Source: Acinetobacter sp. XS-4
Lineage (GTDB): Bacteria > Pseudomonadota > Gammaproteobacteria > Pseudomonadales > Moraxellaceae
Length of the DNA: 64,000 bases
Reading direction: 5' to 3'
NCBI RefSeq assembly: GCF_023920705.1
Contig: NZ_CP094657.1
Location: 682,001-746,000, forward strand
How positions within the stretch are numbered: position 1 is the stretch's first letter; each line of letters starts with the position of its first letter. Under the pieces are notes generated by a model, which made no database searches, was not told where the DNA came from, and saw only the letters and a list, made by a program, of their open reading frames with translations. Made by a program: the position numbers and the translations under genes. Shown here piece after piece: positions 47,980 to 57,869 of this stretch.

Positions 47980-48576
47980 TTTAATCTTTCCTTGAACTTC
48001 AAGACATTTTTTTAAAAGTAACAGAGTTAAACCGTTTAAACTGTGTTGCCTTCAAAGCTTCTAATTACAACTTATAAAAGCTTTGATAACTCCATGTAAC
48101 AAAAATAGCATAATTACAATAAGAGTAAATCTGTTATATGAACTGAAGAGTACTCACTTTTTATACAAATAGTGCCAATAATGGATGAAATATGAAGGAA
48201 TATTTTTATTGTTAAATTATTTTAATTAATTGATATTTATATTTTTTATCTATTAGTAAAGGTATTTGTTTTAGTGACATTTTTGTCATAAATTCAAGAA
48301 AAAAGGTCAAAGATTTTTTTGTAAAAATATGAATTAATTGATTATGAAATGAGTATTAGTTGTCATTTTTAGTTGATAAGTCCAGTTTTTCTACATCTGT
48401 ATATTATTGATTAACTTTTATATTCTTAATTTTATAAAAAAGTTAACCTTAAATTTTTTACCATTTGGTCTATTTTTGAGCGTATTAGGGCTTTCTATTT
48501 AAAAGTTATGAGTAAGAAAATAACCGAAAATAATAAGCTAGATTCGGCTATTTAATTTTAGAGCTCAAACACAGCA
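47980..48576. other. Long AT-rich gene-free stretch upstream of the FadL-type gene
   Basis: About 600 bases with no supported gene, RNA or large repeat. It should contain the minus-strand promoter of the porin gene near 48000-48100. Hexamers cannot be assigned with confidence in such AT-rich DNA. Nothing else is seen. Confidence 0.6.
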
Positions 48577-49275
48577 TTAGAGTGGATATAGTTTTTCATC
48601 AAATTGCTCAAGCTTAGGAAATTTTAGTGGTTCAAGCTTGTCTAGATGAGTGAGGTAGGTTACGTAGTCGTCGAGAAGGGTTTCTCGTGCTTCTTGGCTA
48701 ATATAAGGTACATGATAAGCAATGAATGGCGGTAAAACTTCAAAACCTGCATATGCCAAAGTACCACGTTGAATCGGTGATAAATAATTTTCGATTGGAC
48801 CGTGAATGGAGTTCTCTCCAAACATGTGCGTTCTACCACCGAGTGTTAAGCACAACATCGCTTTTTTACCAGACATTCCACCGTGGTTATAAAACCGTTT
48901 ACCGCCATAAAAAAGTCCTGAAACGAACACACGATCAATCCAGCCCTTTAAAATTGCTGGAACAGATGTCCAATAGAATGGGAAATTTAAAATGAGTAGA
49001 TCAGCTTTTTTTACCTTTTCAATTTCTGCTTGAATATCAGGAGCTAGAAGTTGATTTTTGCTGGCATTTCTTTGTTCGAGGGCATAGTTAAAATAATCAG
49101 GTTGGTCGAGCTCTAAAAAATCCTCTTTGGACGCAATAGGGTTAAATTGCATGGCATATAAATCTGAAACTTCTACTGTGTGCCCCAATTTTTCTAAGGT
49201 TTGTTTGGCTGTACTTTTTAGAGCGGCAGTAAAAGACTGTGGTTCTGGATGAGCATGGACAATCAGAATGTTCAT
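48577..49275 (-). CDS. NAD(P)H-dependent quinone reductase, flavodoxin-like fold
   Basis: A 232-residue protein of the NQO/MdaB group. The N-terminal strand and phosphate loop MNILIVHAHPEPQSF bind FAD or FMN. LLILNFPFYWTSVPAILKGW near residue 93 and the later LTLGGRTHMFG near residue 143 are typical. It should reduce quinones by two electrons in the cytosol. It is divergent from an AraC-type regulator 157 bases away, which may control it. Confidence 0.88.
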   Translation of the reverse strand: MNILIVHAHPEPQSFTAALKSTAKQTLEKLGHTVEVSDLYAMQFNPIASKEDFLELDQPDYFNYALEQRNASKNQLLAPDIQAEIEKVKKADLLILNFPFYWTSVPAILKGWIDRVFVSGLFYGGKRFYNHGGMSGKKAMLCLTLGGRTHMFGENSIHGPIENYLSPIQRGTLAYAGFEVLPPFIAYHVPYISQEARETLLDDYVTYLTHLDKLEPLKFPKLEQFDEKLYPL

Positions 49276-49431
49276 AAGGCGACCTGTATTCTTTTCAGAA
49301 ATTGTGCTGTCTCGTGCAATTCAGCGGATTTTATTTTGAATAACTATGCATCAATTTAAAAGCATGGCATAGTTCATGAACTGACAGTTTTTACCATTTC
49401 GCGCCATTTTATTTTGCTCATTGGGTTGCTC

Positions 49432-50457
49432 ATGAATCCAGAATTACCCGGAACTTATATTAATTTAATTGCCGAGACTGTTAAGCGGTGGGATGTCTCT
49501 GGTGAGCAACTTTTAGATGGAAGTGGAATAACCTTAGACCAATTAAAAAAGCCTTATTGGTATGTTGAGTTCAACATCTTAAATCAGCTTATTGAACGGG
49601 CGATTGATTTATGCAAAGAGCCAGCATTAGCTGGGTATTTAGCTTTAAGCATGACGGCTTCATGTTATGGGTCAGTCGGAATGGCAGCTATAGTTTCTCC
49701 AAATTTAGAAGAAGCGCTGAAAATTCTTGAACAGTTCATTGGCTCACGTTGTAAGGTCTTTAAACCAGAATTAAAACAAGAAAATAATTATGCATATTGG
49801 TCAATTCATCAACCCGTCGATGCATTTCAGCTGAGCCCAAATGCCAACATTTTTTTGTTAGTCGGTTTTGTCCAAATTGCAAAAAAATTAACAGGGCTTT
49901 CCCATTTAGGAAAAGTTGAATTACAAATGCCAGAACCAATAGGTTTTACCCAAATAAGTCATCAATTGCCTGTTACTTGTTTATTTAATCAAAAGTGTAA
50001 TCGTTGGATATTTCTAAAAGAGTATTTAGCACAGCCTGTATTAACGGTGGACCCAATGCTAGCGCCGTTGTTAAATGCACAATGTAAGCGGGATATAGAG
50101 AAATTAAACTTAAAAAGTGGCTGGAAAGGGCGAGTCAAACAAGTTGCTGAAAAATTGCTTTTGAATGGGGAGGTTGAGACATTAAAAGTTGGGCAAGTGG
50201 CTCAAATCATGAATATGTCAGAGCGAACCCTGCAACGCTATTTAGCTCTTGATCATACTAGTTTTACCCTTTTGGTGGACTCACTGAAAAAGGAGCATGC
50301 CCTGAAATTTTTAGCACAAAATAACCTGTCGATTGAAAAAGTCGCTTTAATGCTAGGTTATGCCGAGACTTCTCACTTTACCCGTGCATTTAAGCGCTGG
50401 ATGGGCATCACGCCTAAATATTTCCAAATCAAACATAAGATGGATGATTTAAGTTAA
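49432..50457 (+). CDS. AraC-family transcriptional regulator, OruR/arabinose-binding type
   Basis: A 341-residue regulator. The N-terminal 200 residues form the ligand domain found in OruR-like AraC proteins. The C-terminal 100 residues hold two helix-turn-helix units, with VAQIMNMSERTLQRYL near residue 258 and VALMLGYAETSHFTRAFKRW near residue 300. The ATG at 49432 is preferred to a TTG at 49414. The TTGCTCAT motif occurs twice just ahead of the start. The divergent quinone reductase is a likely target. Confidence 0.88.
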   Translation: MNPELPGTYINLIAETVKRWDVSGEQLLDGSGITLDQLKKPYWYVEFNILNQLIERAIDLCKEPALAGYLALSMTASCYGSVGMAAIVSPNLEEALKILEQFIGSRCKVFKPELKQENNYAYWSIHQPVDAFQLSPNANIFLLVGFVQIAKKLTGLSHLGKVELQMPEPIGFTQISHQLPVTCLFNQKCNRWIFLKEYLAQPVLTVDPMLAPLLNAQCKRDIEKLNLKSGWKGRVKQVAEKLLLNGEVETLKVGQVAQIMNMSERTLQRYLALDHTSFTLLVDSLKKEHALKFLAQNNLSIEKVALMLGYAETSHFTRAFKRWMGITPKYFQIKHKMDDLS

Positions 50458-50480
50458 AAGGCCATAAATTTATGGCCTTT
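50457..50480. terminator. Bidirectional terminator, perfect 24-bp palindrome
   Basis: AAAGGCCATAAA and TTTATGGCCTTT are exact complements. The sequence begins at the AraC stop codon and lies 20 bases beyond the desaturase stop on the other strand. Confidence 0.85.
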
Positions 50481-50499
50481 CATTTATCATTTGAATTCA

Positions 50500-51492
50500 T
50501 TAAGTAGATTTTTCTGGCTTAGATGAGAGTGATTCAATTACTTCAAAATAGCTAGGTGGTGCTGGAACATGGCCGCGATTTCTCAATAGACGATGCATGC
50601 GCGGTAATTTGAAGTAGGGCACCGAAGCCATTAAATGGTGTTCCATATGGTAATTAACATGAATAGGGGCCACAAAACTTCTAGCAATCCAACCTGCACG
50701 TGTTGTACGGGTATTCGTTAAAGCGGTATTACTCGTTTGCATACCTGCATGTTCGGCCATGGAGCGAATTCTTAAAAATAATGGGAAGGGGGTTAAGTAA
50801 GCTAGGGGCCATAACCAATAAAACCGTTGTTGACCAAAAGCTTTTAAAACACCATAAAGAGCTACATTGGTTGCAATGGCTCCACTACTGTTTTTTATAA
50901 GACTTTTAGCATAGTCAACGAAGTCTTTATTACTTCGGTCTAGCCAGACTTGATCATTTGCAACCGTCCATTTCATTAAATCGAGATCCATTAACACTCG
51001 ACCAAAGCTAAACTTTAATCCGGTCATACCCGTTAAGTCGCGTAAGAATTTACGAGTAAGAGATTTTTTACTTACAGGAAAACCAGAAACTAAAGAAAGG
51101 TCTGGGTCATCTGGAGTAGACGTTTTTGCATGATGACGCACATGATGTACGCGATATTTTTGTAGATCATTCCAGATGGGACGGGCGCATAGCCACTCAC
51201 CGACAAAGTCATTTATTTTTTTATTTTTGAACAAGCTTTTATGCGATGCATCATGCATCAAAATCGCTAGGCATAACTGGCGACCAGCCAATATTGCTAA
51301 GGCAAGCATACAAGCAAGTAATTTGCCCCAGCTCGGTAAGTAATCCCACATCATGATTAAACTGGCAAATGTTCCACCAATAACAGCCCACGTACTTGCA
51401 ACAGCCCAAGCACCATATGCATCTGAGGGTTGTGTGAGTTCCTGTATTTCTTCTCTGCTAAAGAGATCGGTCACACTCACTTGTGCATTCAT
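50500..51492 (-). CDS. Membrane fatty acid desaturase
   Basis: A 330-residue protein with all three histidine boxes: HDASH near residue 80, HHVRHH near residue 117 and HMEHH near residue 284. They bind the di-iron centre. Membrane helices lie before the first box and between the second and third. It should introduce a double bond into membrane or stored acyl chains. GGGAG precedes the ATG. It lies downstream of a PaaX-type regulator on the same strand, separated by 105 bases. Confidence 0.9.
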   Translation of the reverse strand: MNAQVSVTDLFSREEIQELTQPSDAYGAWAVASTWAVIGGTFASLIMMWDYLPSWGKLLACMLALAILAGRQLCLAILMHDASHKSLFKNKKINDFVGEWLCARPIWNDLQKYRVHHVRHHAKTSTPDDPDLSLVSGFPVSKKSLTRKFLRDLTGMTGLKFSFGRVLMDLDLMKWTVANDQVWLDRSNKDFVDYAKSLIKNSSGAIATNVALYGVLKAFGQQRFYWLWPLAYLTPFPLFLRIRSMAEHAGMQTSNTALTNTRTTRAGWIARSFVAPIHVNYHMEHHLMASVPYFKLPRMHRLLRNRGHVPAPPSYFEVIESLSSKPEKST

Positions 51493-51514
51493 TTTTATTC
51501 TCCCAAATCAGATT

Positions 51515-51540
51515 TTGGTATCCATATTTTATATTACCAA
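51515..51540 (-). promoter_or_regulatory. Possible operator between the PaaX-type gene and the desaturase
   Basis: TTGGTA at 51515-51520 and TACCAA at 51535-51540 form a short inverted repeat with 14 bases between. It lies 23-48 bases upstream of the desaturase start. The arms are short, so chance is possible. Confidence 0.35.
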
Positions 51541-51597
51541 TATAATCATAAAATTTAAAAAAGTGTAATATTTGTTTGTAAAAAAATAAATCGCCCT

Positions 51598-52398
51598 TTA
51601 ATGGGCTAATTCATTTTTATAAAGTTTCTGCCACAGCTTTTGTCCAATCGAGTCGAGCTGCTGTACATTTTGAGCAAACTGATTGCGGGCATGTTCGTTA
51701 ACAAATGGAGGGGGCAACAGAGGGTCGTTCATGAGTAAGGTAATCGTTTCACGTCCTAATAACAAAGCTTGAGTGGCGACCTCATTTAAGGATAAATTTT
51801 TATAATTCAAAAGCCATTCTTGGATATCTTGACTATACATCTCATAATTTTCTTCAAGCTGCTTCGTATCCCATAAAGAAGGAATTAACAAAACTGTTTT
51901 TGGGTCAAACTTTTGAATAATAGAAATTTTAGCTTCATTTTCAAGGCCCGCTAAAGTGAGTTCTTCACATGTTTTTTCAAAACTATAGGCTAAATTGTCT
52001 GGGCGTATATAAATACCAGTTTCAAGTTCTCTAAAACCAAATTGATGTAAAGCATGTTCTCTCTTTTTTAAAGCGGTCCGATCTATACGGCCTAATGTCC
52101 CCGTAAACACTGCCAGATAATTCTGTTGCCATTCTTTGGTTTGTTTAATGCCATTTTTACGATTCAAAATGACTTTTGCCCAGTCTTTAGTTGATGGTGA
52201 AAGTTGATAGATACCACGCTCGACACTTTCTATCATGCCTTCATTTAGTAGCCGAGTCGTAGCAACACGAATACCGTTGTCACTCATATTAAAAAGTTTA
52301 GCTGCAATCAATATTTGTTTAATGGTGAGCTGAGGATAAGCTGAGGAAAGAAATAAATCGATAATAAGATGACGTGCATTAATTTTGGTATTTTTCAT
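51598..52398 (-). CDS. PaaX-family transcriptional regulator
   Basis: A 266-residue protein. The N-terminal winged-helix part has LTIKQILIAAKLFNMSDNGI near residue 24 and VATTRLLNEGMIES near residue 45, as in PaaX. The middle ferredoxin-like part contains VFTGTLGRIDR near residue 98. PaaX represses phenylacetate genes in response to phenylacetyl-CoA. Here no paa gene is near, and the downstream gene is a desaturase, so an acyl-CoA ligand is a reasonable guess only. Confidence 0.85.
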   Translation of the reverse strand: MKNTKINARHLIIDLFLSSAYPQLTIKQILIAAKLFNMSDNGIRVATTRLLNEGMIESVERGIYQLSPSTKDWAKVILNRKNGIKQTKEWQQNYLAVFTGTLGRIDRTALKKREHALHQFGFRELETGIYIRPDNLAYSFEKTCEELTLAGLENEAKISIIQKFDPKTVLLIPSLWDTKQLEENYEMYSQDIQEWLLNYKNLSLNEVATQALLLGRETITLLMNDPLLPPPFVNEHARNQFAQNVQQLDSIGQKLWQKLYKNELAH

Positions 52399-52745
52399 TC
52401 AGATAGAATTTTTGATATGAGTTGCATGTAAGAAAAATAATATCATGTTTTTGTAATGTCTTTTTAAGATCATTTTAGGGTAAATAAGCGTAAAAATCTT
52501 TAGCTATAGAATGAGAAATTTTGTAGTTCTTAACCAAGTTCATCTTTTTACGATAGTTAACCTAAGATTGTCATGATGATGTGATACATTATTCCCCTTT
52601 AAATAAACCGCCTTTTGCTAAGGGCAATAACCACAAATGCTAGAAATGATCTGATATTGGGCATGAACTAGGCCAAAATTATGGTTTATACATGATATAA
52701 AACAAATTTTTAGACTTTTCTGGTGATTAACTTTTTGAGCAAGTG
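52399..52745. other. AT-rich intergenic stretch between the PaaX-type gene and uppP
   Basis: About 350 bases holding the divergent promoters of both neighbours. No gene, RNA or strong hairpin is seen, and promoter hexamers cannot be fixed. Confidence 0.55.
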
Positions 52746-53564
52746 ATGGAAAATTTTGAAGTTATAAAAGCACTGTTTTTAGGCTTTGTCGAAGGCTTAA
52801 CTGAATTTTTACCAATCTCGAGTACAGGCCATTTAATTTTATTTGGTCATATTATCGATTTCCATTCAGACGGCGGTCGTGTATTTGAGGTCGTAATCCA
52901 GTTAGGTGCTATTTTGGCAGTGTGCTGGTTATACCGACAAAAAATTGTTAACTTGATTAAAGGCTTCTTTAGTGGTGATGTGGAATCACGTCATTTTGCT
53001 ATCAGTGTACTTATTGCATTCTTCCCCGCAGTTATTATTGGGGTTTTGGCAGTAGACTTTATTAAAAGTGTTTTATTCAGCCCAATTGTGGTGGCGATTG
53101 CCTTAATTGTCGGGGCGCTTATTATTTTCTGGGTTGAATCTAGACAATTTGAACATAAGACACTCGATGCAACCAAAATTACTTTTAAACAAGCACTTTT
53201 AGTTGGACTTGCTCAATGTGTTGCCATGATTCCAGGAACTTCACGTTCAGGTGCAACAATTGTGGGCGGAATGTTTGCGGGCTTATCACGTAAGGCTGCT
53301 ACAGAATTCTCTTTCTTCCTTGCTATGCCAACCATGTTGGGTGCTGCAACTTTTGACTTAGTTAAAAATGCTGACGTACTGACCGCCGATAATATGATTA
53401 ATATTGGGGTAGGTTTCGTTGCTGCTTTTATTGCCGCATTGTTTGTTGTAAAAGCATTGGTTCTGTTTGTAGAGCGTCATACCTTACGCGTATTTGCTTG
53501 GTATCGAATTGCACTCGGTGTAATTATTTTAATTGCAGCAATGTTCTTTAATTTATCGGCTTAA
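52746..53564 (+). CDS. uppP: Undecaprenyl-diphosphatase UppP/BacA
   Basis: A 272-residue membrane protein with eight or so helices. The two conserved motifs are [17 protein letters not shown] near residue 16, with the catalytic Glu, and [13 protein letters not shown] near residue 160. It recycles the lipid carrier for cell wall synthesis and gives bacitracin tolerance. A GTG at 52743 directly before the ATG could also serve. A terminator follows. Confidence 0.95.
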   Translation: MENFEVIKALFLGFVEGLTEFLPISSTGHLILFGHIIDFHSDGGRVFEVVIQLGAILAVCWLYRQKIVNLIKGFFSGDVESRHFAISVLIAFFPAVIIGVLAVDFIKSVLFSPIVVAIALIVGALIIFWVESRQFEHKTLDATKITFKQALLVGLAQCVAMIPGTSRSGATIVGGMFAGLSRKAATEFSFFLAMPTMLGAATFDLVKNADVLTADNMINIGVGFVAAFIAALFVVKALVLFVERHTLRVFAWYRIALGVIILIAAMFFNLSA

Positions 53565-53580
53565 ATAATCTGATGAAGTG

Positions 53581-53606
53581 AAAAACCTAGAATGCTCTAG
53601 GTTTTT
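53581..53606 (+). terminator. Terminator of uppP
   Basis: AAAAACCTAG pairs with CTAGGTTTTT around six bases, ending in a T tract. Confidence 0.9.
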
Positions 53607-53721
53607 TTATGCCTAAAAATTGATTTGAATTGCCTATTTATACAAAGTAAACGTAAGACAGATGTTTTCATTTTAGGTTCATTGTTATATTAATTATTAG
53701 ATTACTTCTCACAATAAAACT

Positions 53722-54618
53722 ATGCCGCAAAATCATCTTACAGAACATTTGGTCGATGCATTTTTGCACTTGGCTCCAGCAGAAGGACTCTATCCTACTT
53801 TTATTTCTAACATCACTTTGATGCGTGTAGATCATTCCACACCTCCTGTTGCCGTGCTGCAAGAACCCTCAATTGTTTTAGTTATACAGGGATTGAAGCG
53901 AGGGTATATTGGTAAAGAAATCTTTCAATTTCAACGAGGACAGTGCTTATTCATCTCAATTGCAATACCGTTTGATTGCGATACTGTTGTTGAAAATAAT
54001 GAACCAATGTTGGCGATAGCAATAAAATTTGAACCACAAATGATGGCTGATCTCATTACTAAAATGGATAAACAGCAACAAGTGGTTACTGAAGATGTTC
54101 ACTCTGAAGATTTAAAATTAAGCTGTGGGCTTAGAGTGATCGACATGAATATCACCATTTCCGAGGTTGCTCTCAGATTGCTTAATTTACTTCGTTCTAA
54201 ACAAGATACTTTTATATTAGGTGAGCAAGTTAAAAGAGAGTTGGTTTATCGTGTGGTGCAGGCCTCAGGTAATAATCTAGTCGAGAGTTTATCCGCTATA
54301 GTAAGTCGAAATGGTGTGATTTACACCATTTGTGAAATTATTCAGCGTGATTATTATCATAACTTAACGGTTCAAGAATTGGCGAAACAAGCAGGCATGA
54401 GCATCTCGCTTTTTCATCAGACTTTTAAAAAAGTGACAAATTATTCGCCCTTACAGTACATAAAAATTACTCGGTTACATAAGGCACGTGAGTTAATCAT
54501 GAACAATAAAATGGGTGTAGCAGAAGCCGCCTATGAGGTTGGTTATGTCAGTGCTTCACAATTTAGCCGAGAATTTAAGCGACTGTTTGGCGTTCCACCC
54601 AAGTCCTCAATTATTTAA
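53722..54618 (+). CDS. AraC-family transcriptional regulator (AraC_N cupin type)
   Basis: A 298-residue regulator. The N-terminal cupin-like part shows VLQEPSIVLVIQGLKRGYIG near residue 45, which is the AraC_N pattern. Two helix-turn-helix units follow: LAKQAGMSISLFHQTFK near residue 222 and AAYEVGYVSASQFSREFKR near residue 270. It lies 43 bases ahead of a quinone oxidoreductase gene on the same strand, so it probably controls itself and that gene. Confidence 0.88.
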   Translation: MPQNHLTEHLVDAFLHLAPAEGLYPTFISNITLMRVDHSTPPVAVLQEPSIVLVIQGLKRGYIGKEIFQFQRGQCLFISIAIPFDCDTVVENNEPMLAIAIKFEPQMMADLITKMDKQQQVVTEDVHSEDLKLSCGLRVIDMNITISEVALRLLNLLRSKQDTFILGEQVKRELVYRVVQASGNNLVESLSAIVSRNGVIYTICEIIQRDYYHNLTVQELAKQAGMSISLFHQTFKKVTNYSPLQYIKITRLHKARELIMNNKMGVAEAAYEVGYVSASQFSREFKRLFGVPPKSSII

Positions 54619-54661
54619 CGTAGATTAGTATTTGAAATATAAATCAAACATGGAGCATTTT

Positions 54662-55660
54662 ATGACCTTTCCAACAACCATGAAAATTATTGAAATTACG
54701 GCTCCAGGTGGACCAGAGGTTTTAAAAGTTCAAGATGCTAGTCTTCCAGTACCTCAAGCAAATGAAGTCTTAATCGAGGTAAAGGCTGCTGGAATTAACC
54801 GCCCTGACGTTTTACAGCGTATGGGTTTATATCCAATGCCTAAAGGTGTTACTCAAATACCAGGGTTGGAAGTCGCTGGTGTTGTGGTTGCTGTAGGTGA
54901 CGAAGTAGATCAATTCAAGGTTGGAGATAAAGTTTGTGCTCTAACAAATGGCGGTGGTTATGCTGAGTACTGTGCGGTAACTGCAACTCAAGTATTGCCA
55001 ATACCTGAAAATTTATCTTTTACGCAAGCTGCTGCGCTTCCGGAAACATTCTTTACGGTTTGGGCAAACCTATTTGATATTGGCCGTTTAAAGAAAGATG
55101 AAACGGCACTGATTCATGGTGGGGCAAGTGGTATTGGAACTACAGCTTTAGCGATTTGCCAAGCTTTAGGAATTAAAACTTTTGCTACCGTTGGTAGTGA
55201 AGATAAAGTTGAAGCACTCTCTAGTTTCACCACAGCAATTAACTATAAAACCCAAGATTTTGAGCAAGAAGTTTTGAAACATACTCAAGATCAAGGTGTT
55301 GATGTTATTTTGGATATTGTGGGTGGTTCTTATTTCTCGAAAAATTTAAATCTATTAAAACGCGATGGTCGACTTGTCATTATTGGCTTTATGGGCGGTC
55401 GAATTGCAAAAGAATTTGATTTACAAAAACTGATTTTAAAACGTGCCACAATTACGGGTTCAACGATGCGAGCACGTAATAGCCAAGAAAAAGCAGAAAT
55501 TGCCAAATCTTTACATGAGCATGTATGGCCGCTCTTGGCTCAAGGTAAATGTTTACCTCAGATCTATAAAACGTATGCTTTTTCAGATGTACAAAGTGCT
55601 CATGCATGTATGGAACAAGGTGATCATATTGGGAAGATCGTTTTAGAAATGAATGCGTAA
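54662..55660 (+). CDS. NAD(P)H:quinone oxidoreductase, zinc-free MDR family
   Basis: A 332-residue medium-chain oxidoreductase of the QOR/PIG3 type. It shows VKAAGINRPDVLQR near residue 43, GLEVAGVV near residue 69 and the NADPH-binding HGGASGIGTTA near residue 150. Zinc-binding Cys/His residues are absent. The ATG at 54662 is chosen because GGAG lies six bases upstream. Further in-frame starts at 54632 and 54650 lack one. It follows an AraC regulator and precedes hchA by about 210 bases, suggesting a carbonyl or electrophile detoxification group. Confidence 0.9.
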   Translation: MTFPTTMKIIEITAPGGPEVLKVQDASLPVPQANEVLIEVKAAGINRPDVLQRMGLYPMPKGVTQIPGLEVAGVVVAVGDEVDQFKVGDKVCALTNGGGYAEYCAVTATQVLPIPENLSFTQAAALPETFFTVWANLFDIGRLKKDETALIHGGASGIGTTALAICQALGIKTFATVGSEDKVEALSSFTTAINYKTQDFEQEVLKHTQDQGVDVILDIVGGSYFSKNLNLLKRDGRLVIIGFMGGRIAKEFDLQKLILKRATITGSTMRARNSQEKAEIAKSLHEHVWPLLAQGKCLPQIYKTYAFSDVQSAHACMEQGDHIGKIVLEMNA

Positions 55661-55868
55661 CGCTGTAATCATTAAAGTTTGGGTGAACGACAGGTTTGCC
55701 TAAACTATACTTTTTAATTCTAGGTTCTGCCTATTTCTCTATAAAAATTGCCAAATTCTATTGGCAGGTTGCACCAGTTCAATGACTTCACCTATAAATT
55801 GAGTAAGAAATAACAATTGGTTCCTACTTTATTATTTCTTTCCATATTGATGAAAAAGGATAGTAACA

Positions 55869-56744
55869 ATGAATACCGCAAATATTGATGATAAAAATCC
55901 TACTCCAGATTTGGCTGAAGATAATGCCTTTTTCCCATCACCTTATTCACTAAGTCAATATACTGCTCCTAAAACCGATTACGATGGTACGACTTATTCA
56001 ACGCCGTATGCGGGCAATAAAAAAGTTTTAATGATTGCAACTGATGAACGCTATATCCAGATGCAAAACGGTAAGTTCTTTTCTACAGGAAACCATCCTG
56101 TAGAAATGCTTTTACCGATGTTTCATTTAGATAATGCAGGCTTTGAAATTGATGTTGCGACACTTTCTGGGAACCCTGTCAAACTTGAAATGTGGGCGAT
56201 GCCAAAGCAAGAACAAGTTGTATTAGATACTTTTCAAAAATACGCAGATAAATTAAAAAATCCATTAAAGCTAACTGATATTTTAGAAAATGCAGTCGGT
56301 GAAAACTCACCATATGCGGCTGTATTTATTCCGGGTGGGCATGGCGTATTAGCTAAAATTCCACATAGCCTTGAGGTGAAAAAAGTCCTTAAATGGGCGG
56401 TTGAACAAGATAAATTTATTATTACATTATGTCATGGTCCAGCTTCATTACTGGCTGCGGCAGTAGATGAACAGCCAGAAAACTATATTTTTAAAGGCTA
56501 TCAAATTTGTGTATTCCCTGATTCCTTAGATAAGGGAGCAAATATTGATATCGGTTATATGCCTGGAGCTTTACCTTGGCTAGTAGGTGAAAACCTTGAA
56601 AAACTCGGTGTAGAAATTTTAAATAAAGGTATTACAGGTCAATGTCATAGAGACCGTAAATTGTTAACTGGTGATAGTCCGCTTGCTTCTAATAATTTAG
56701 GAAAACTTGCAGCTGAAACATTGTTGGCTGAAGTGAAGGATTAA
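55869..56744 (+). CDS. hchA: Hsp31-type chaperone and glyoxalase/deglycase HchA
   Basis: A 291-residue DJ-1 superfamily protein of the Hsp31 class. The N-terminal linker region ([17 protein letters not shown]) is typical. The metal-binding cluster includes HPVEMLLP near residue 77, and the nucleophile Cys is in [12 protein letters not shown] near residue 189. The enzyme refolds proteins and detoxifies methylglyoxal as a dimer. It is the last recognisable core gene before the small-gene array. Confidence 0.93.
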   Translation: MNTANIDDKNPTPDLAEDNAFFPSPYSLSQYTAPKTDYDGTTYSTPYAGNKKVLMIATDERYIQMQNGKFFSTGNHPVEMLLPMFHLDNAGFEIDVATLSGNPVKLEMWAMPKQEQVVLDTFQKYADKLKNPLKLTDILENAVGENSPYAAVFIPGGHGVLAKIPHSLEVKKVLKWAVEQDKFIITLCHGPASLLAAAVDEQPENYIFKGYQICVFPDSLDKGANIDIGYMPGALPWLVGENLEKLGVEILNKGITGQCHRDRKLLTGDSPLASNNLGKLAAETLLAEVKD

Positions 56745-56764
56745 GTACACAATTTTTATGAGAA

Positions 56765-56797
56765 TAAGACTTATATTTATTAAGTCCTATTTTTTAT
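56765..56797 (+). terminator. Probable terminator of hchA
   Basis: GACTTA pairs with TAAGTC around seven bases, followed by CTATTTTTT. The stem is short, so confidence is moderate. Confidence 0.55.
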
Positions 56798-56828
56798 AAT
56801 AAATAATGTGTTAGGTGTAAAATTGAAA

Positions 56829-57338
56829 ATGATAAAAATAGAAGATATAAATCTACTTGAGCAAGGGTATAAGTTGGTATTTGATTTAAGGTCATCTTCT
56901 TCAATCTTGATGGATGAAAATTATATCAAAAATATACAGCAAACTACGTTGGATAAGGGAACAACAATGGGGCTTAAGGGTGACAATGGTTTATATGCAA
57001 CAGCTGAATGGTGGGAAAATATCAAAAGTGGCAATATAGAAACTTATTGTGTGAAAGGTGTAATAGTTGGGATTAATCAAGAAAATCCATTTATAGATGC
57101 AAATAAAATGATTACAGTTAAAGTCAATGGAACTAATAAAGAAATTTTTCAAGATATAGTTTTTACTAATGAAAGAGAAAAAATTATTAGTGAAGAGCTT
57201 TACAAAGCTGGAAATGAGATAGCATCCATTTATATTCTTGATAAATTAAAAGAAGATGATGTTTGGAATTGGGTAGTAGAAGAGAAATTTGGCGTTTCTC
57301 CATTACTTAATAGAGTTTACATTAAGGATGGAGGTTAA
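56829..57338 (+). CDS. Unrecognised 169-residue protein, first gene of the small-gene array
   Basis: A soluble acidic protein beginning MIKIEDINLLEQGYKLVFD. The middle contains LKGDNGLYATAEWWENIKSG, and the end has VWNWVVEEKFGVSP. There is no signal peptide or membrane helix. The ATG at 56829 is used; the only ribosome site is an AGGTG 11 bases upstream. A short broken copy of its N-terminus lies at 57870. Size, acidity and the array context resemble immunity proteins of polymorphic toxin systems, but no family is recognised and this is inference. Confidence 0.72.
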   Translation: MIKIEDINLLEQGYKLVFDLRSSSSILMDENYIKNIQQTTLDKGTTMGLKGDNGLYATAEWWENIKSGNIETYCVKGVIVGINQENPFIDANKMITVKVNGTNKEIFQDIVFTNEREKIISEELYKAGNEIASIYILDKLKEDDVWNWVVEEKFGVSPLLNRVYIKDGG

Positions 57339-57373
57339 AATTATTTTATATTAATGGATTGTAGGAGTTTAAT

Positions 57374-57826
57374 ATGGATGAGGATGAAACTAATATTGTA
57401 GCCTATAATTACGTGGGTTATATTAAATTAAATAAAGATATTATTTTTCCTGCTAATGGTAATGAAAATGATATTATTTATAACCAAAGTGGAGTTAATA
57501 GGCGAATTTTTTCGGGATATGTTAATTTTCCCGAAGTTGAAAAGGACACTTTATTTTATATGAAAGCTTTTTTACTTACACTTACTGTAGATATACCTTG
57601 TAAGGAAGAAATTCATTCTTTAATTAAAATATTTTCATATTGTGAAAACCACTCTTTATTAATTGAAAAATTATCATTAGGGTTGAAATCTAATTCAAAA
57701 GGTTTTGTTTTTAATGGGCTTAAAGAAATAATAGGTGATTTTTACTTGTTAGAAAAAATTGATGACTTGTTTTTCTATGATAGGAGAGAGGAGTCGTACA
57801 ATAATTTTTTTAAAAATTATAAATAA
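57374..57826 (+). CDS. Unrecognised 150-residue protein of the small-gene array
   Basis: The ATG has AGGAG six bases upstream. The product starts MDEDETNIVAYNYVGYIKLN, is soluble with no signal peptide, and has one hydrophobic patch near residue 63 (YMKAFLLTLTVDIPC). Codons are strongly AT-biased. It follows the 56829 gene by 35 bases on the same strand and is probably in one transcript with it. No family recognised. Confidence 0.72.
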   Translation: MDEDETNIVAYNYVGYIKLNKDIIFPANGNENDIIYNQSGVNRRIFSGYVNFPEVEKDTLFYMKAFLLTLTVDIPCKEEIHSLIKIFSYCENHSLLIEKLSLGLKSNSKGFVFNGLKEIIGDFYLLEKIDDLFFYDRREESYNNFFKNYK

Positions 57827-57869
57827 TTTAGATGATTATAAAATATAAAAGGGATGAAGACTAAATAAA

